Assembly: GCA_026391775.1 (NCBI GenBank)
Contig: JAPLDK010000074.1
Span: 124,001 to 188,000, forward strand
Direction of reading: 5' to 3'
DNA: 64,000 nt
Source of the DNA: Bacteroidota bacterium
Lineage (GTDB): Bacteria > Bacteroidota > Bacteroidia > Bacteroidales > FEN-979
Shown here: positions 9,598-19,433 of the stretch, piece after piece
Layout: every line of letters begins with the position of its first letter
Position numbering within the stretch: the stretch's first letter is position 1
Translations under genes and position numbers: made by a program
The notes under the pieces: model-generated
Seen by the model: only the letters and a program-made list of their open reading frames with translations
What the model was told of the DNA's origin: nothing
Database searches by the model: none

Positions 9598-11784
9598 ATG
9601 AAATACAATCTGAAAAAAATGATGTGGGTCACGCTTGGTTTGCTTATGTTGACATTGCCTGCCGTCGCCGACAATCCGCCCGATGAAGGAATGTGGCTGC
9701 CTTTGCTGCTCAACCGCCTCAATTATGTTGATATGCAAAAAATGGGGCTTCACCTCACTGCCGAAGAACTTTACAATATTAACCACTCAAGCCTGAAAGA
9801 TGCCATTGTCGGACTTTCTTCCAATGGAGGGGGGCAAGGCTTCTTTTGTACAGCGGAAGTAGTCTCCGCCCAGGGACTGATCTTTACAAATCACCATTGC
9901 GGTTTTAACGCTGTTCAAAGCCATAGTACTACCGAGCATGATTATCTCACAAACGGGTTCTGGGCCATGAATAAAAGTGAAGAACTCTCCAATGAAAGGA
10001 TGTGTGCTTCTTTCCTGGTTAGAGTTGAAAATGTGACCGACTCAATTATTCCCTTTCTTTCCGATACTTTGAAAGAAGCTGACAGGCAGGCCAAGATCCG
10101 CATTATCAGCAATAAGATCAGAAAGAAGGCAGAAGAAGACGGGAAATATGACGCCGCAATTCAAGCCTTCTTTTCCGGAAATGAATACTACCTTTTTGTT
10201 TATAAAACTTACCGCGATGTGCGGCTTGTCGGAGCTCCTCCGTCTTCCATCGGGAAGTTCGGCGGTGACACCGATAATTGGATGTGGCCAAGACATACAG
10301 GTGATTTTACTGTTTTCCGTATTTATACTGACTCGGCCGGGTATCCTGCAAAATATTCTAATAAAAATATTCCGCTTAAAGCATCATACCACTTACCGAT
10401 AAGCCTTAAGGGCATCAAGAAAAACGATTTCGCCATGATCTGGGGCTATCCAGCAAGAACTTCCCGATACCTCACTTCCTATGGCATTGAATTTAACCTT
10501 GCTGTACAGTACCCCTCACTCATTGCCATCTATGGCAAGAACCTGGAGGTGATGAAAGAAAGAATGGACGCCGACAAAGCCGTGAAGATTGCATATGCAG
10601 GGAACTACGCTGGGATTGCCAATACATGGAAAAATTATATTGGCCAGTCCAAAATGCTGAAGCGTAACCATGTCGAAGAAAAAAAGAAGGAAATTGAAAC
10701 CACTTTTATTGATTGGTATAGCAAAGATCCTGCATTACAGAAGAAATACGGGCATGTGCTGGATAACCTGAAACAGGCTTATGCTGCTCTGGTAAAAGTC
10801 GCCGTCCCGATGTATTACTCAAACATGGGGGCATCAGGCCTGGATATCATTCAGATTGCAGGCAAGGCTTCAGCTATAGAAGAAGCTTATACGAAAAAAG
10901 ATAACGCTGCTCTTGCCAAAGCTATTGAAGTTTATAAATCGACTGTACCTTCCCTGTTCAAGGATAAAGACCAGGCTATTGAGAAAAATAAACTTGCCGA
11001 GATCCTTAAATTGTACTTCAAGAATGTAACGGCTGCTGAACAGCCTTCGATCTTCGGCGAAATAGCTAAGAAATACGGCCTGGATTGCAAAGCATATGCC
11101 GAAATGGTCTATTCCACTTCGGTTTTTGCCTCTGCCGAAAAATTGAACAAATTTCTTAATAAACCGAAACGAAAAACCCTGGAAAAGGACCCGGCCTGGA
11201 AACTGTCCAAATCGGTCAGCGAAACCGCTGCCAAATATTCCAACGCTATGACAGCTTTGAGAAATAATGTTGCAACGGGTAACCGAATGTTTGTTGCCGG
11301 GATCAGGGAGATGGATCCTGACAAGAAATACTACCCTGATGCCAATTCAACAATGCGTATGAGTTATGGAAAAGTGCTCGACTATTATCCGGCCGATGCT
11401 GTACATTATGATTATGTAACCACGTTGTATGGTGTTATGCAGAAGGAAGATCCGGAAAACGAAGAATTCATCGTTGAAAAGAAACTGAAGGACCTTTACC
11501 TGCAGAAAGATTATGGTAAATACGGAGAGAACGGAAATATGATCGTTTGCTTCCTTACAACCAATGACATTACCGGCGGGAACTCCGGCAGCCCTGTTAT
11601 CAATGCCGACGGACAGCTCATCGGCCTTGCTTTCGACGGAAATTGGGAGGCCATGAGCGGAGATATCATGTTTGAACCCGATCTGCAAAGAACGATCAAT
11701 GTCGATATCCGTTATGTATTGTTCATCATCGACAAATTTGCCGGTGCAACCAAACTGATCGACGAACTTACCCTGATTCAATAA
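9598..11784 (+). CDS. S46 family dipeptidyl peptidase (DPP7-like)
   Basis: A protein of 728 residues, matching the ~720 of DPP7 and DPP11. A signal peptide (to about residue 24) sends it to the periplasm. The chymotrypsin-like catalytic residues are visible as TNHHCGF (His near 99-100), the region GGDTDNWMWPRH (Asp) and GGNSGSPV (Ser663). The residue 18 positions after the catalytic Ser is Gly681 in FDGNWE. In Porphyromonas enzymes this is the position, numbered 673 there, that is Gly in DPP7 (broad, hydrophobic P1) and Arg in DPP11 (Asp/Glu P1). By that rule this enzyme is DPP7-like. It would cut dipeptides from oligopeptides for peptide-fed growth. Confidence 0.92.
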   Translation: MKYNLKKMMWVTLGLLMLTLPAVADNPPDEGMWLPLLLNRLNYVDMQKMGLHLTAEELYNINHSSLKDAIVGLSSNGGGQGFFCTAEVVSAQGLIFTNHHCGFNAVQSHSTTEHDYLTNGFWAMNKSEELSNERMCASFLVRVENVTDSIIPFLSDTLKEADRQAKIRIISNKIRKKAEEDGKYDAAIQAFFSGNEYYLFVYKTYRDVRLVGAPPSSIGKFGGDTDNWMWPRHTGDFTVFRIYTDSAGYPAKYSNKNIPLKASYHLPISLKGIKKNDFAMIWGYPARTSRYLTSYGIEFNLAVQYPSLIAIYGKNLEVMKERMDADKAVKIAYAGNYAGIANTWKNYIGQSKMLKRNHVEEKKKEIETTFIDWYSKDPALQKKYGHVLDNLKQAYAALVKVAVPMYYSNMGASGLDIIQIAGKASAIEEAYTKKDNAALAKAIEVYKSTVPSLFKDKDQAIEKNKLAEILKLYFKNVTAAEQPSIFGEIAKKYGLDCKAYAEMVYSTSVFASAEKLNKFLNKPKRKTLEKDPAWKLSKSVSETAAKYSNAMTALRNNVATGNRMFVAGIREMDPDKKYYPDANSTMRMSYGKVLDYYPADAVHYDYVTTLYGVMQKEDPENEEFIVEKKLKDLYLQKDYGKYGENGNMIVCFLTTNDITGGNSGSPVINADGQLIGLAFDGNWEAMSGDIMFEPDLQRTINVDIRYVLFIIDKFAGATKLIDELTLIQ

Positions 11785-11903
11785 TTCAGCGATGGTTTAA
11801 GCAACTTTATCGACAGAATTAACCTCATCGCAGATTAGGCCTGAAATTCTTATCCATCTGCTGATTCTTTTCATATATTAGCACTGATTTTCAATTGTAT
11901 CGG

Positions 11904-12917
11904 ATGAAACTTAAATACAAAATACTAATCCATGTGGTCTTCTGGTTATACATTTTTAACCAGGCTGCATTCCCCTATTTTTTAAACAAGGAAGTCCCAT
12001 ACCTTGTCCCGGACCTTATCATACACATGCTGACCGGGATGCTATCCTTTTACGTATTCTACTTTTCGTTCAAATATCTCTTCCTGCTTAAGAATAAGTT
12101 TTTCGGTGTTCTTATCGGCCTGGCTCTTGCCGGGATTATTCTGGCATGCAGAATCGGGATGGAATACCCCTTCTGGAAGTACATCGTCAATTATAATATG
12201 GTAAAAATGCCGATCAGCAAGGAGTGGATCTTTAACGATATCCGGCTGATCATTATATTTTTCATTTATAGTCTGCTCATCCGCCTGGCAATAAACTGGT
12301 ATGAGAATCAGAAGCTCCAGGCCGATTTCATCAATCAAAAACAGATCAGTGAATTGGCCTTGCTGCGTTCCCAGGTAAACCCCCATTTCTTTTTTAACAC
12401 CCTCAATAATATTTATTCTCTTGTTTACCAGAAATCGGATGATGCGCCGGAAGCCGTGATGAAACTATCGTCCATTATGCGGTATATGCTTTATGATGCC
12501 ACTTCCGATAAAGTGCTTCTTGAAAAAGAGATTGAATACTTGAAGAGTTTTATTGAACTTGAGAAACTGAGGTTAAGGAATAAGGATTATGTTTCTCTTA
12601 AAATCAATGGGTCAGCCGAAGGGCTTACAATTGCTCCGATGCTGCTGATCCCTTTTGTTGAGAATGCCTTCAAACATGCCAGCCGTACTGTCCCATCGCC
12701 AGGGATCATGGTCTCCCTGGATATCGATCCCCTGAAAATTATTTTTGAAGTGAAAAACTTTATCCGCAAAAATCAGCAGGCACCAAAAGACCTGCAGGGA
12801 GGTATTGGGCTTAGTAATATCCGCCGCAGGCTCGAATTGCTTTATCCCCAAAAATGCAGCCTGGACATTAAAACAGGGGAAGATGTGTTTAGAATCAAAT
12901 TAATAATCAGGAACTGA
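11904..12917 (+). CDS. LytS/YehU-type sensor histidine kinase
   Basis: Four predicted membrane helices occupy the first ~130 residues, followed by a short coiled linker. Next is the His_kinase domain with QVNPHFFFNTLNN (phospho-acceptor His161 from this start), then a GHKL ATPase domain (LLIPFVENAFKH N-box, GGIGLSNIRRRL G-box). An in-frame TTG lies nine bases upstream, but the ATG at 11904 is the better start. The stop TGA shares its last base with the ATG of the response regulator, so both are translated together. The signal sensed is unknown. Confidence 0.93.
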   Translation: MKLKYKILIHVVFWLYIFNQAAFPYFLNKEVPYLVPDLIIHMLTGMLSFYVFYFSFKYLFLLKNKFFGVLIGLALAGIILACRIGMEYPFWKYIVNYNMVKMPISKEWIFNDIRLIIIFFIYSLLIRLAINWYENQKLQADFINQKQISELALLRSQVNPHFFFNTLNNIYSLVYQKSDDAPEAVMKLSSIMRYMLYDATSDKVLLEKEIEYLKSFIELEKLRLRNKDYVSLKINGSAEGLTIAPMLLIPFVENAFKHASRTVPSPGIMVSLDIDPLKIIFEVKNFIRKNQQAPKDLQGGIGLSNIRRRLELLYPQKCSLDIKTGEDVFRIKLIIRN

Positions 12918-13648
12918 TGAAGATCGATTGTATTGCCATAGATGATGAGCCCCTGGCACTGGATATTATCAGGGATTATTGCTCCAAGGTATCATTCCTT
13001 AATTTATTAAAGACTTTCGACAATGCGGTGGATTCCATTGAATTCATCCGTTCCGGCAAGGTTAATCTGATTTTTCTGGATATCCAGATGGAAGAACTTT
13101 CAGGGATACAACTGCTCAATTCGCTTCAGAATCCTCCCTTTGTGATTTTCACTACGGCATATGAAAATTATGCCATTCAGGGATTTGAACTGGATGTCAT
13201 TGATTACATGCTGAAACCCATATCTTTTGCAAGGTTTTTAAAGGGGGTAAATAAAGTTTATGAGCGCATCCAGATGGAAAACAATGTACGCGAGAAAACA
13301 GAGGCGCATTACACAAAAAGTGCAATGCAGTTATATTTTTTTGTGAAAACCGAAACCCGGATGGAAAGGATAGAATGTCCTGATGTTTTATATGTGGAAG
13401 GCATGGGCGACTATTGGAGAATTGTGACAAAAACCCGAAGGATCATGACACTCATGAATTCCAAAAAACTGGAAGAAGTCTTGCATGAACCTTTGTTTTG
13501 CCGGGTCCATAAATCCTTTTTCGTGGCCCTTGACAAAATAGAATCCATTGAAAGGAACCGTATCAAGATCCTCGATAAATACATTCCTGTAAGCGAAACT
13601 TTCCGCAAAAACTTTTTCGATCTGATCGAAAAGAACAAGCTGGCTTGA
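12917..13648 (+). CDS. LytTR family DNA-binding response regulator
   Basis: A protein of 243 residues. The receiver domain (1-~120) has the acidic pair D9/D10, phospho-acceptor Asp55 in FLDIQM and the K in MLKP. The C-terminal LytTR DNA-binding domain (~140-240) shows VLYVEGMGDYWRIVT and FCRVHKSFFVAL. It forms a two-component pair with the preceding kinase. Members usually bind direct repeats upstream of a few target genes. Its target here is not visible. Confidence 0.94.
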   Translation: MKIDCIAIDDEPLALDIIRDYCSKVSFLNLLKTFDNAVDSIEFIRSGKVNLIFLDIQMEELSGIQLLNSLQNPPFVIFTTAYENYAIQGFELDVIDYMLKPISFARFLKGVNKVYERIQMENNVREKTEAHYTKSAMQLYFFVKTETRMERIECPDVLYVEGMGDYWRIVTKTRRIMTLMNSKKLEEVLHEPLFCRVHKSFFVALDKIESIERNRIKILDKYIPVSETFRKNFFDLIEKNKLA

Positions 13649-13653
13649 GCTAT

Positions 13654-15435
13654 TTATTTCCTGAATCTTTCCAGAAGAGATTGGTCTTGGAATTCCTTTG
13701 CCAGGCCTTCAATCGTATTGAACGGCACTTCAAAAAGGTCAAGTATCATCAGTGCATCAAGACAGTTGTTGAACAATGGGTCAACGTTGAATCCCAGTAC
13801 TTCTGCATTAACGCTGAGATATTTTTTCAGAAGGATGGGGGTTTTATACTGCGGGTCAAAATCATGGATGAAAGAATCAAGCCTTCCTGCATCTTTCTCG
13901 GTATACCGGTGAAAAAGATCTTTCTCAATTATCCTGCAAGGCTTTCCACGAAAGGGGTTCCTGGCCTTTATATATTCGGCAAATTCCGAATTAAAGTAGT
14001 TGGCTTTCAGGAATTCAACACAGAGGGTTTTTGAAAATGATTTGAACTCATTACTGATACTCACAGGCCCAATCAGGTACCTGTAGTTGGGATTTTTTAA
14101 CAATAGGTAAAGAATTCCCTTCCATAACAAAAACAGCGAAAGAGGTTTTTTCTGGTATTCCTTAATGATAAATGAACGGCCAAGCTCCAGGGAAACATTG
14201 AGTATTGGAGCGAATTTCCTGCTTATCCAAAATAGGCTTGTAATGTAAAAACCTTTCATTCCATAATTCGAAAGTATCTGGTTTCCATTGCCAACCCGAT
14301 AACCTCCGGCCAGTTGTTTCTCACTTTCATCCCAGATAAATAGCTGTTCAAAATAGGGATCATACTGGTCAACATCCAAACTTTTATTGGTACCTTCACC
14401 TACCTCCCTGTATGTCTTTTCCCTTCTCCTGCCAAGTTCCTTAAGTATGTTGGGGATCTTTACCGAAGGGACACAAAAAACAAAATTTTCCTTTATCCTG
14501 AATAGCAGATGCTCCGTTTTGATCTGCTCGATTTCCTTCTGAATAAAATTATCCGGCACCGGTTCAATCAGAGGTTCGGGTGAGTGAATAAGGAGTTTGT
14601 ACTTATTCTTTTCAGGTTTTTCAACCAACCCAAGCTCATAGGTTTTCATGCGAAGGAACCTGCCATAATCTGCGATATCTTTAAATTCATTCTGTTCGTC
14701 AACAGAAACTGGAGTTCCGATTCTGATACCTATTTCCCTGCCTTCTTTATTGAATAGTTCTGACGGGAGTTTGGCGGTTCTCAATACCGGATGGATAAAT
14801 CCGAGAATGTTGAACTGAATGCTGTTGTGTCCCGAAAAATATACCGGAACAATAGGCACTCTGGCTTTCTTTATAAACTTTAACATGGAATGCTGCCATT
14901 CCCTGTCGGTTATGGCACGACGCTTCAGTTTATAACTGCTGACCTCCCCTGACGGGAAAAATCCCATCGGGCAACCGTTCACAAGGTGAATAATGGCATC
15001 TTTCAATCCCCCGAAACTGGATTTTACATCCTTATATGTCTCAAAAGGATTAACCCCGATAAAATATTCCTTCAATGGAGCGATCCGGGTCAGTAAAAAA
15101 TTGACAAGTACTTTGTAATCAGGCCTCAGCTTTGTAATCAGGGATATCAGCATCAGCCCATCTATCCCGCCATAGGCGTGGTTTGATATGGAGATAAAAC
15201 TGCCTTCAGGAGGAATGTTGTTCAGATCAACTTCCGGTACTTTATAAGTTACTTTGATATCTTCGAGTATCTTATCAAGGAATTCACGGGGAGGAAGATG
15301 AATATTGTCACTGTATGCTTTATTGATAAGATCCAGCCTGAGAATGCTGAACAGAACATTCGCAAACCTCTTGCCACCGAAAATCTGAAGGCCTTTGCTG
15401 GCTTTGACCAGATCTTTTGGAGAAACAAGGTCCAT
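13654..15435 (-). CDS. olsF: Bifunctional aminolipid synthase: PlsC-type O-acyltransferase fused to OlsB-type N-acyltransferase
   Basis: A protein of 593 residues with two halves. Residues ~60-290 are a PlsC/LPLAT acyltransferase domain with NHAYGGIDG (His86, Asp92; HX5D spacing) and FFPSGEVSS. Residues ~320-590 match the GNAT-like N-acyltransferase of OlsB/GlsB proteins (EQLFIWDE, AGGYRVGNG, ELGRSFI). This fusion is the OlsF architecture described in Serratia and Flavobacterium, which makes ornithine lipid by N-acylating the amino acid and then O-acylating the 3-hydroxy fatty acid. In Bacteroidota, glycine or serine-glycine lipids are also possible products. It ends five bases from the convergent response-regulator gene. 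Confidence 0.85.
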   Translation of the reverse strand: MDLVSPKDLVKASKGLQIFGGKRFANVLFSILRLDLINKAYSDNIHLPPREFLDKILEDIKVTYKVPEVDLNNIPPEGSFISISNHAYGGIDGLMLISLITKLRPDYKVLVNFLLTRIAPLKEYFIGVNPFETYKDVKSSFGGLKDAIIHLVNGCPMGFFPSGEVSSYKLKRRAITDREWQHSMLKFIKKARVPIVPVYFSGHNSIQFNILGFIHPVLRTAKLPSELFNKEGREIGIRIGTPVSVDEQNEFKDIADYGRFLRMKTYELGLVEKPEKNKYKLLIHSPEPLIEPVPDNFIQKEIEQIKTEHLLFRIKENFVFCVPSVKIPNILKELGRRREKTYREVGEGTNKSLDVDQYDPYFEQLFIWDESEKQLAGGYRVGNGNQILSNYGMKGFYITSLFWISRKFAPILNVSLELGRSFIIKEYQKKPLSLFLLWKGILYLLLKNPNYRYLIGPVSISNEFKSFSKTLCVEFLKANYFNSEFAEYIKARNPFRGKPCRIIEKDLFHRYTEKDAGRLDSFIHDFDPQYKTPILLKKYLSVNAEVLGFNVDPLFNNCLDALMILDLFEVPFNTIEGLAKEFQDQSLLERFRK

Positions 15436-15436
15436 A

Positions 15437-17593
15437 TTAAAGTATTATATAATCCATTTGTTTCTTTGAAAGATCTATCTTTTTTACCCTGATCTTAATG
15501 GGATCGCCCAGTTTATAAACGATACCGTGCCTCTGCCCGATCACTCGGAAGTTCTCTTCGTCAAGGTAATAATAGTCATCATCCAGGTCCCTCAGCTTGA
15601 TCATCCCTTCGCATTTTGTTCCGACGATCTCGGCAAAGATCCCCCATTTGCTCACTCCTGAAATCAATGCGTCAAATTCCTGCCCTATTTTATCAAGCAT
15701 ATACTCGGCTTGTTTGTATTTTACCGAAGCCCTCTCCGCATCCGCTGCCCGTTTTTCCATATCCGATGCATGCTCGCATTGGATTTCATATTCTGCAGCA
15801 TGTGCTGATGGCTTGCTGTCGAGATAATCCTGGAAAAGCCGATGAACAATCAGGTCAGGGTAACGGCGTATTGGTGAAGTAAAATGCGTATAATAAGGGA
15901 ATGCCAGGCCGTAATGCCCTATATTTTTTGTGGTATAAAATGCTTTCGCCATGGTCCTGATGGCAACACTTTCAACCATGTTTTCCGCACCTGTCCCTTT
16001 TATATCATGGAAAAGCTGGTTAAAGGAATGCGCCATTGACTTTTTGGTAGATAGCTTTAAGGAAAAGCCCAGCCGTTCTACCAGCTGTGTAAATATCTCC
16101 AGTTTCTCGGGATTTGGCTTGTCGTGCACCCTGTAGACAAATGTTTTCGGCTGAACATTTGGTTTTTGCTTCCCCACCCATTCGGCAACTTTTCTGTTAG
16201 CAAGCAACATGAAGTCTTCTATAAGTTTATTTGCTTCCTTCATTTCCCTGATGTAAATGCTGAGCGGACGACCTTTTTCGTCCAGCCTGAACCTTACTTC
16301 CTGGGTCTCAAAATTGAAGGATCCCTTTTTAAACCTTTCTTCCCTCAATTTTAATGCAATTCTGTTAAGGACGCCTATTTCCCCGGCATATTCGCCTTTT
16401 GCGGTTTCAATGATGACCTGCACCTCTTCATATGCAAATCTCCTGCAGGAATGGATTACGGTTTTGCCAAACCATTCGTTGTAGATCTTTCCCTGTTCAT
16501 CAAACTCAAACACAGCCGAAAAGCAGAGCCGGTCCTTGTCTGGCTGAAGTGAACAAAGCTGGTTCGACAATCTTTCCGGAAGCATTGGTATTGTCCTGTG
16601 AACCATGTATACTGATGTTCCTCTTTCGAAAGCTTCCTTGTCAATCTCCGATCCTTTCTGAACATAATACGATACATCTGCGATATGAACACCTACTTCC
16701 CAATGGCCATTGGGCAGTTTTTTCAGGGAAACGGCATCGTCAAAATCCTTTGCATCCTCGGGGTCAATGGTAATTGTAAATACTGTTCTGAAATCCCTTC
16801 TTTTCCTGATCTCCTCCTGGGGAAGTTCCTCAGGGATTTTTTCAGCTTCGGCTTCGGATTTACCCGAAAATGACAAGGGGAAATCGTACTCGGCCAGGAT
16901 GGCCTGCATTTCAACGTGATTGTCGCCGGGTTTGCCGAGAATCTGTATTACCCTGCCAAATGGATTCTGTGCATGTTCAGGCCACTCAGTGATCAGCGCA
17001 ACAACTTTCTCCCCATTCCTGGCACCGTTCAAATCGGATTTCTGGATCAGGATCTCAACAGGCACAGATGGATTATCAGGTATTAAAAACGCAAAGTTCT
17101 TGCTTGCTTCTATGGTCCCTACAAACTGCCGCTTATGCCGTTTAATGATCTCTTTGATCTGCCCGTCTCTCTTATGCCCTTTCCTCATGGGAAACAGGCT
17201 GACCCTGACAGTGTCGCCGTGAAGGGCATGATGCGTGTTTTCTGCTGCTACGAAAATATCCTCAGAGCCGTCCTCAGGAATGATATAGGCTTTCCCGGTC
17301 TGTTTCATATCGACCCTTCCTATGACTTCCCGGCTCATCTCTTTTTTAAATCTCTCGCTTTCGGTATTGATCTGGAATTTGCCTCGCTTGGACTCCACAA
17401 GCTCTTTTCCCATAAACAACCTTTCGACGACAAGCCTGACCATATCCTTGCTGGCGCGGTCGTTAAGGCCAAGCCGGGCCGACAACTGTTTGTAATTAAA
17501 ACTGCTGAAAGGATTTTGCTGAAAGACTTCCATCACCGACCTGATGATGTTGCTGCTGTTGGCAGTACTTATTTTGGATGATTTCTTCCCCAT
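15437..17593 (-). CDS. rnr: Ribonuclease R
   Basis: About 718 residues in the RNase R order: N-terminal winged helix, two cold-shock RNA-binding domains, the RNB catalytic domain with the Asp cluster DPEDAKDFDDAVS, and a C-terminal S1 domain (GVSKWGIFAEIVGTKCEG). It degrades structured RNA 3' to 5' and takes part in rRNA quality control. I start it at 17593 (MGKKSSK). A longer frame to 17650 would overlap the ABC transporter gene, whose stop is at 17616, and the extra residues are not family-like. It lies 22 bases after the ABC gene and may be co-transcribed. Confidence 0.95.
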   Translation of the reverse strand: MGKKSSKISTANSSNIIRSVMEVFQQNPFSSFNYKQLSARLGLNDRASKDMVRLVVERLFMGKELVESKRGKFQINTESERFKKEMSREVIGRVDMKQTGKAYIIPEDGSEDIFVAAENTHHALHGDTVRVSLFPMRKGHKRDGQIKEIIKRHKRQFVGTIEASKNFAFLIPDNPSVPVEILIQKSDLNGARNGEKVVALITEWPEHAQNPFGRVIQILGKPGDNHVEMQAILAEYDFPLSFSGKSEAEAEKIPEELPQEEIRKRRDFRTVFTITIDPEDAKDFDDAVSLKKLPNGHWEVGVHIADVSYYVQKGSEIDKEAFERGTSVYMVHRTIPMLPERLSNQLCSLQPDKDRLCFSAVFEFDEQGKIYNEWFGKTVIHSCRRFAYEEVQVIIETAKGEYAGEIGVLNRIALKLREERFKKGSFNFETQEVRFRLDEKGRPLSIYIREMKEANKLIEDFMLLANRKVAEWVGKQKPNVQPKTFVYRVHDKPNPEKLEIFTQLVERLGFSLKLSTKKSMAHSFNQLFHDIKGTGAENMVESVAIRTMAKAFYTTKNIGHYGLAFPYYTHFTSPIRRYPDLIVHRLFQDYLDSKPSAHAAEYEIQCEHASDMEKRAADAERASVKYKQAEYMLDKIGQEFDALISGVSKWGIFAEIVGTKCEGMIKLRDLDDDYYYLDEENFRVIGQRHGIVYKLGDPIKIRVKKIDLSKKQMDYIIL

Positions 17594-17615
17594 AATGCTG
17601 AAATTAAAAAATGAA

Positions 17616-19316
17616 CTATTGAAGAAATTCAGGATGCGGTATTGCTTCAATCAATGAACTGGTGTAGGTGCTGTGAGGATTGGTAAAGATCCTGTCGGCA
17701 TCGCCTGTTTCAAGAATCCTGCCGCTGTTCATGACAATGATCCTGTCGGCCATATATCTTACAACGGAGAGGTCATGTGAAATGAAGATATAGGTTAGGC
17801 CGAATTCCTTTTTCAGGTCGTTCAGCAGGTTGAGCACCTGGGCCTGAACAGAAACATCCAGTGCGGATACCGATTCGTCACAGATAAGGAGTTGAGGCTC
17901 TACTGCCAATGCCCTGGCTATGCAAATACGTTGTCGCTGGCCCCCGGAAAATTCATGAGGATACCTGTTAAGATGCTCCGGCTCCAGCCCTACTTTTCCA
18001 AGGAGCTCCACGACTTTTGCTTTTCGCGCTTTATCATTGTCGTGAAGGTGGTGTACTTTCATAGGTTCAAGGATTGCAGCACCTGCTGTAAGCCTTGGGT
18101 TCAGGGAGGAATAGGGATCCTGAAAAATGATCTGAAGGTCTTTCCTCAGCGATTTCAGTTTATTTTTTTTAATCCTGGTGATTTCTTCATTCTTGAAAAG
18201 GATTTTGCCGGAATCCGGAGGTATGAGCTCAAGAACAACTCTTGCCAATGTGGTTTTACCGCTTCCTGATTCCCCTACAATACCTAGGGTTTCCCCCCGG
18301 AAGACATTAAAACTGACCTTATCAACAGCCCTTGTTCCCGGAAACTGTTTTACTAGATCCCTAACTTTTAATACCGGCTCAGATTTATATAATCGGGCAA
18401 GCCGTTCTGACCGCTCTTCCTCGCTGAGCACCTCAACACAGGTTTTACTTCTGCCTTCAATAAAATCGGCCACGGTCGGAAGTCTTTTCAACCTGGCATT
18501 CAGCGGTGGCCTGCAGGCAAGCAAACCTTGTGTATACGGGTGTTCTGGATTGTTGAAGATCTGTGATACGCTTCCTTGTTCTACAATTTTTCCTTTATAC
18601 ATCACCATCACCCTGTTTGCAAACCCCGAAACCAGGCCCAGGTCGTGGGTGATGAATAAAATACCCATCTTCCTGATTCTTTGTATCTTTTTTAACAATT
18701 GAAGGATTTTCTTTTGTACCGTAACATCCAGCGCGGTTGTTGGCTCATCAGCTATAAGCAGAGAAGGATTGCATGAAACAGCGATAGCGATCATAATTCT
18801 TTGCTTTTGTCCTCCCGATAACTGGTGAGGATAGGCCCTGAAGATGCGATCAGGCTGCGGCAACTTTACTTCCCTGAACAGTTCAAGGGTCGCCATCACA
18901 GCCTTGGTCTTTGTGATGTCAAAATGCGAACGGATTCCTTCACAAACCTGGTCCCCGCAAGTGAATACAGGATTCAGGGAGGTCATCGGTTCCTGGAAAA
19001 CCATAGCAATCTCCTTCCCCCTGATACCCGTCATTTCAGGTTCAGATGCAGTTTGCAGGTTTATCACCCGATTGTCTTTAATGAAAAAATTCATCTTCTC
19101 TGCTTCAACTTTTCCGGGAGGATCAGGAATAAGTTTCATCACCGAGAGCGCTGTGACTGATTTCCCTGATCCGGATTCACCAACAATTGCAAGTGTTTCG
19201 GAGGGCAGCATTTCAAAAGAAATTCCATCAACGGCAAGAGTATGCTCTTTCCCCTGACTAAAACTGACTTTTAGGTCTTTAATTTCCAGAAGTCTTGACG
19301 GCCTTGTCCCATCCAT
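17616..19316 (-). CDS. Peptide/nickel-type ABC transporter, two fused ATPase domains (DppD-DppF / YejF-like)
   Basis: A protein of 566 residues with two complete ABC ATPases. Domain 1 has Walker A GESGSGKS (residues 46-53), LSGGQKQR and [10 protein letters not shown]. Domain 2 (from about residue 310) has [17 protein letters not shown] and [10 protein letters not shown]. After each domain a short C-terminal extension typical of oligopeptide ATPases is present ([17 protein letters not shown]). The protein would energise dipeptide, oligopeptide or nickel import, or export of a related compound. No permease or binding-protein gene is adjacent, so those parts must lie elsewhere. Confidence 0.92.
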   Translation of the reverse strand: MDGTRPSRLLEIKDLKVSFSQGKEHTLAVDGISFEMLPSETLAIVGESGSGKSVTALSVMKLIPDPPGKVEAEKMNFFIKDNRVINLQTASEPEMTGIRGKEIAMVFQEPMTSLNPVFTCGDQVCEGIRSHFDITKTKAVMATLELFREVKLPQPDRIFRAYPHQLSGGQKQRIMIAIAVSCNPSLLIADEPTTALDVTVQKKILQLLKKIQRIRKMGILFITHDLGLVSGFANRVMVMYKGKIVEQGSVSQIFNNPEHPYTQGLLACRPPLNARLKRLPTVADFIEGRSKTCVEVLSEEERSERLARLYKSEPVLKVRDLVKQFPGTRAVDKVSFNVFRGETLGIVGESGSGKTTLARVVLELIPPDSGKILFKNEEITRIKKNKLKSLRKDLQIIFQDPYSSLNPRLTAGAAILEPMKVHHLHDNDKARKAKVVELLGKVGLEPEHLNRYPHEFSGGQRQRICIARALAVEPQLLICDESVSALDVSVQAQVLNLLNDLKKEFGLTYIFISHDLSVVRYMADRIIVMNSGRILETGDADRIFTNPHSTYTSSLIEAIPHPEFLQ

Positions 19317-19347
19317 GATTTTATGGTTTATTAAGAGAAAACCATAT

Positions 19348-19355
19348 CAAACCTA
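19348..19355 (-). promoter_or_regulatory. -7 element upstream of the double-ATPase ABC gene
   Basis: The minus strand reads TAGGTTTG, a perfect TAnnTTTG, 31 bases before the start at 19316. No clear TTG element is seen at the right distance. Confidence 0.45.
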
Positions 19356-19433
19356 CATCAATTTTTGTAAAATCCGGCCAGATGTTGATAAACTTTTATC
19401 TATCACTTTTTTGTTCCCCGGGGATTAAGTAGT

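Noticed and set aside
17594..17650. Longer RNase R start at 17650
   Set aside because: It would overlap the ABC gene by 35 bases and add residues not found in the family. The ATG at 17593 fits better.
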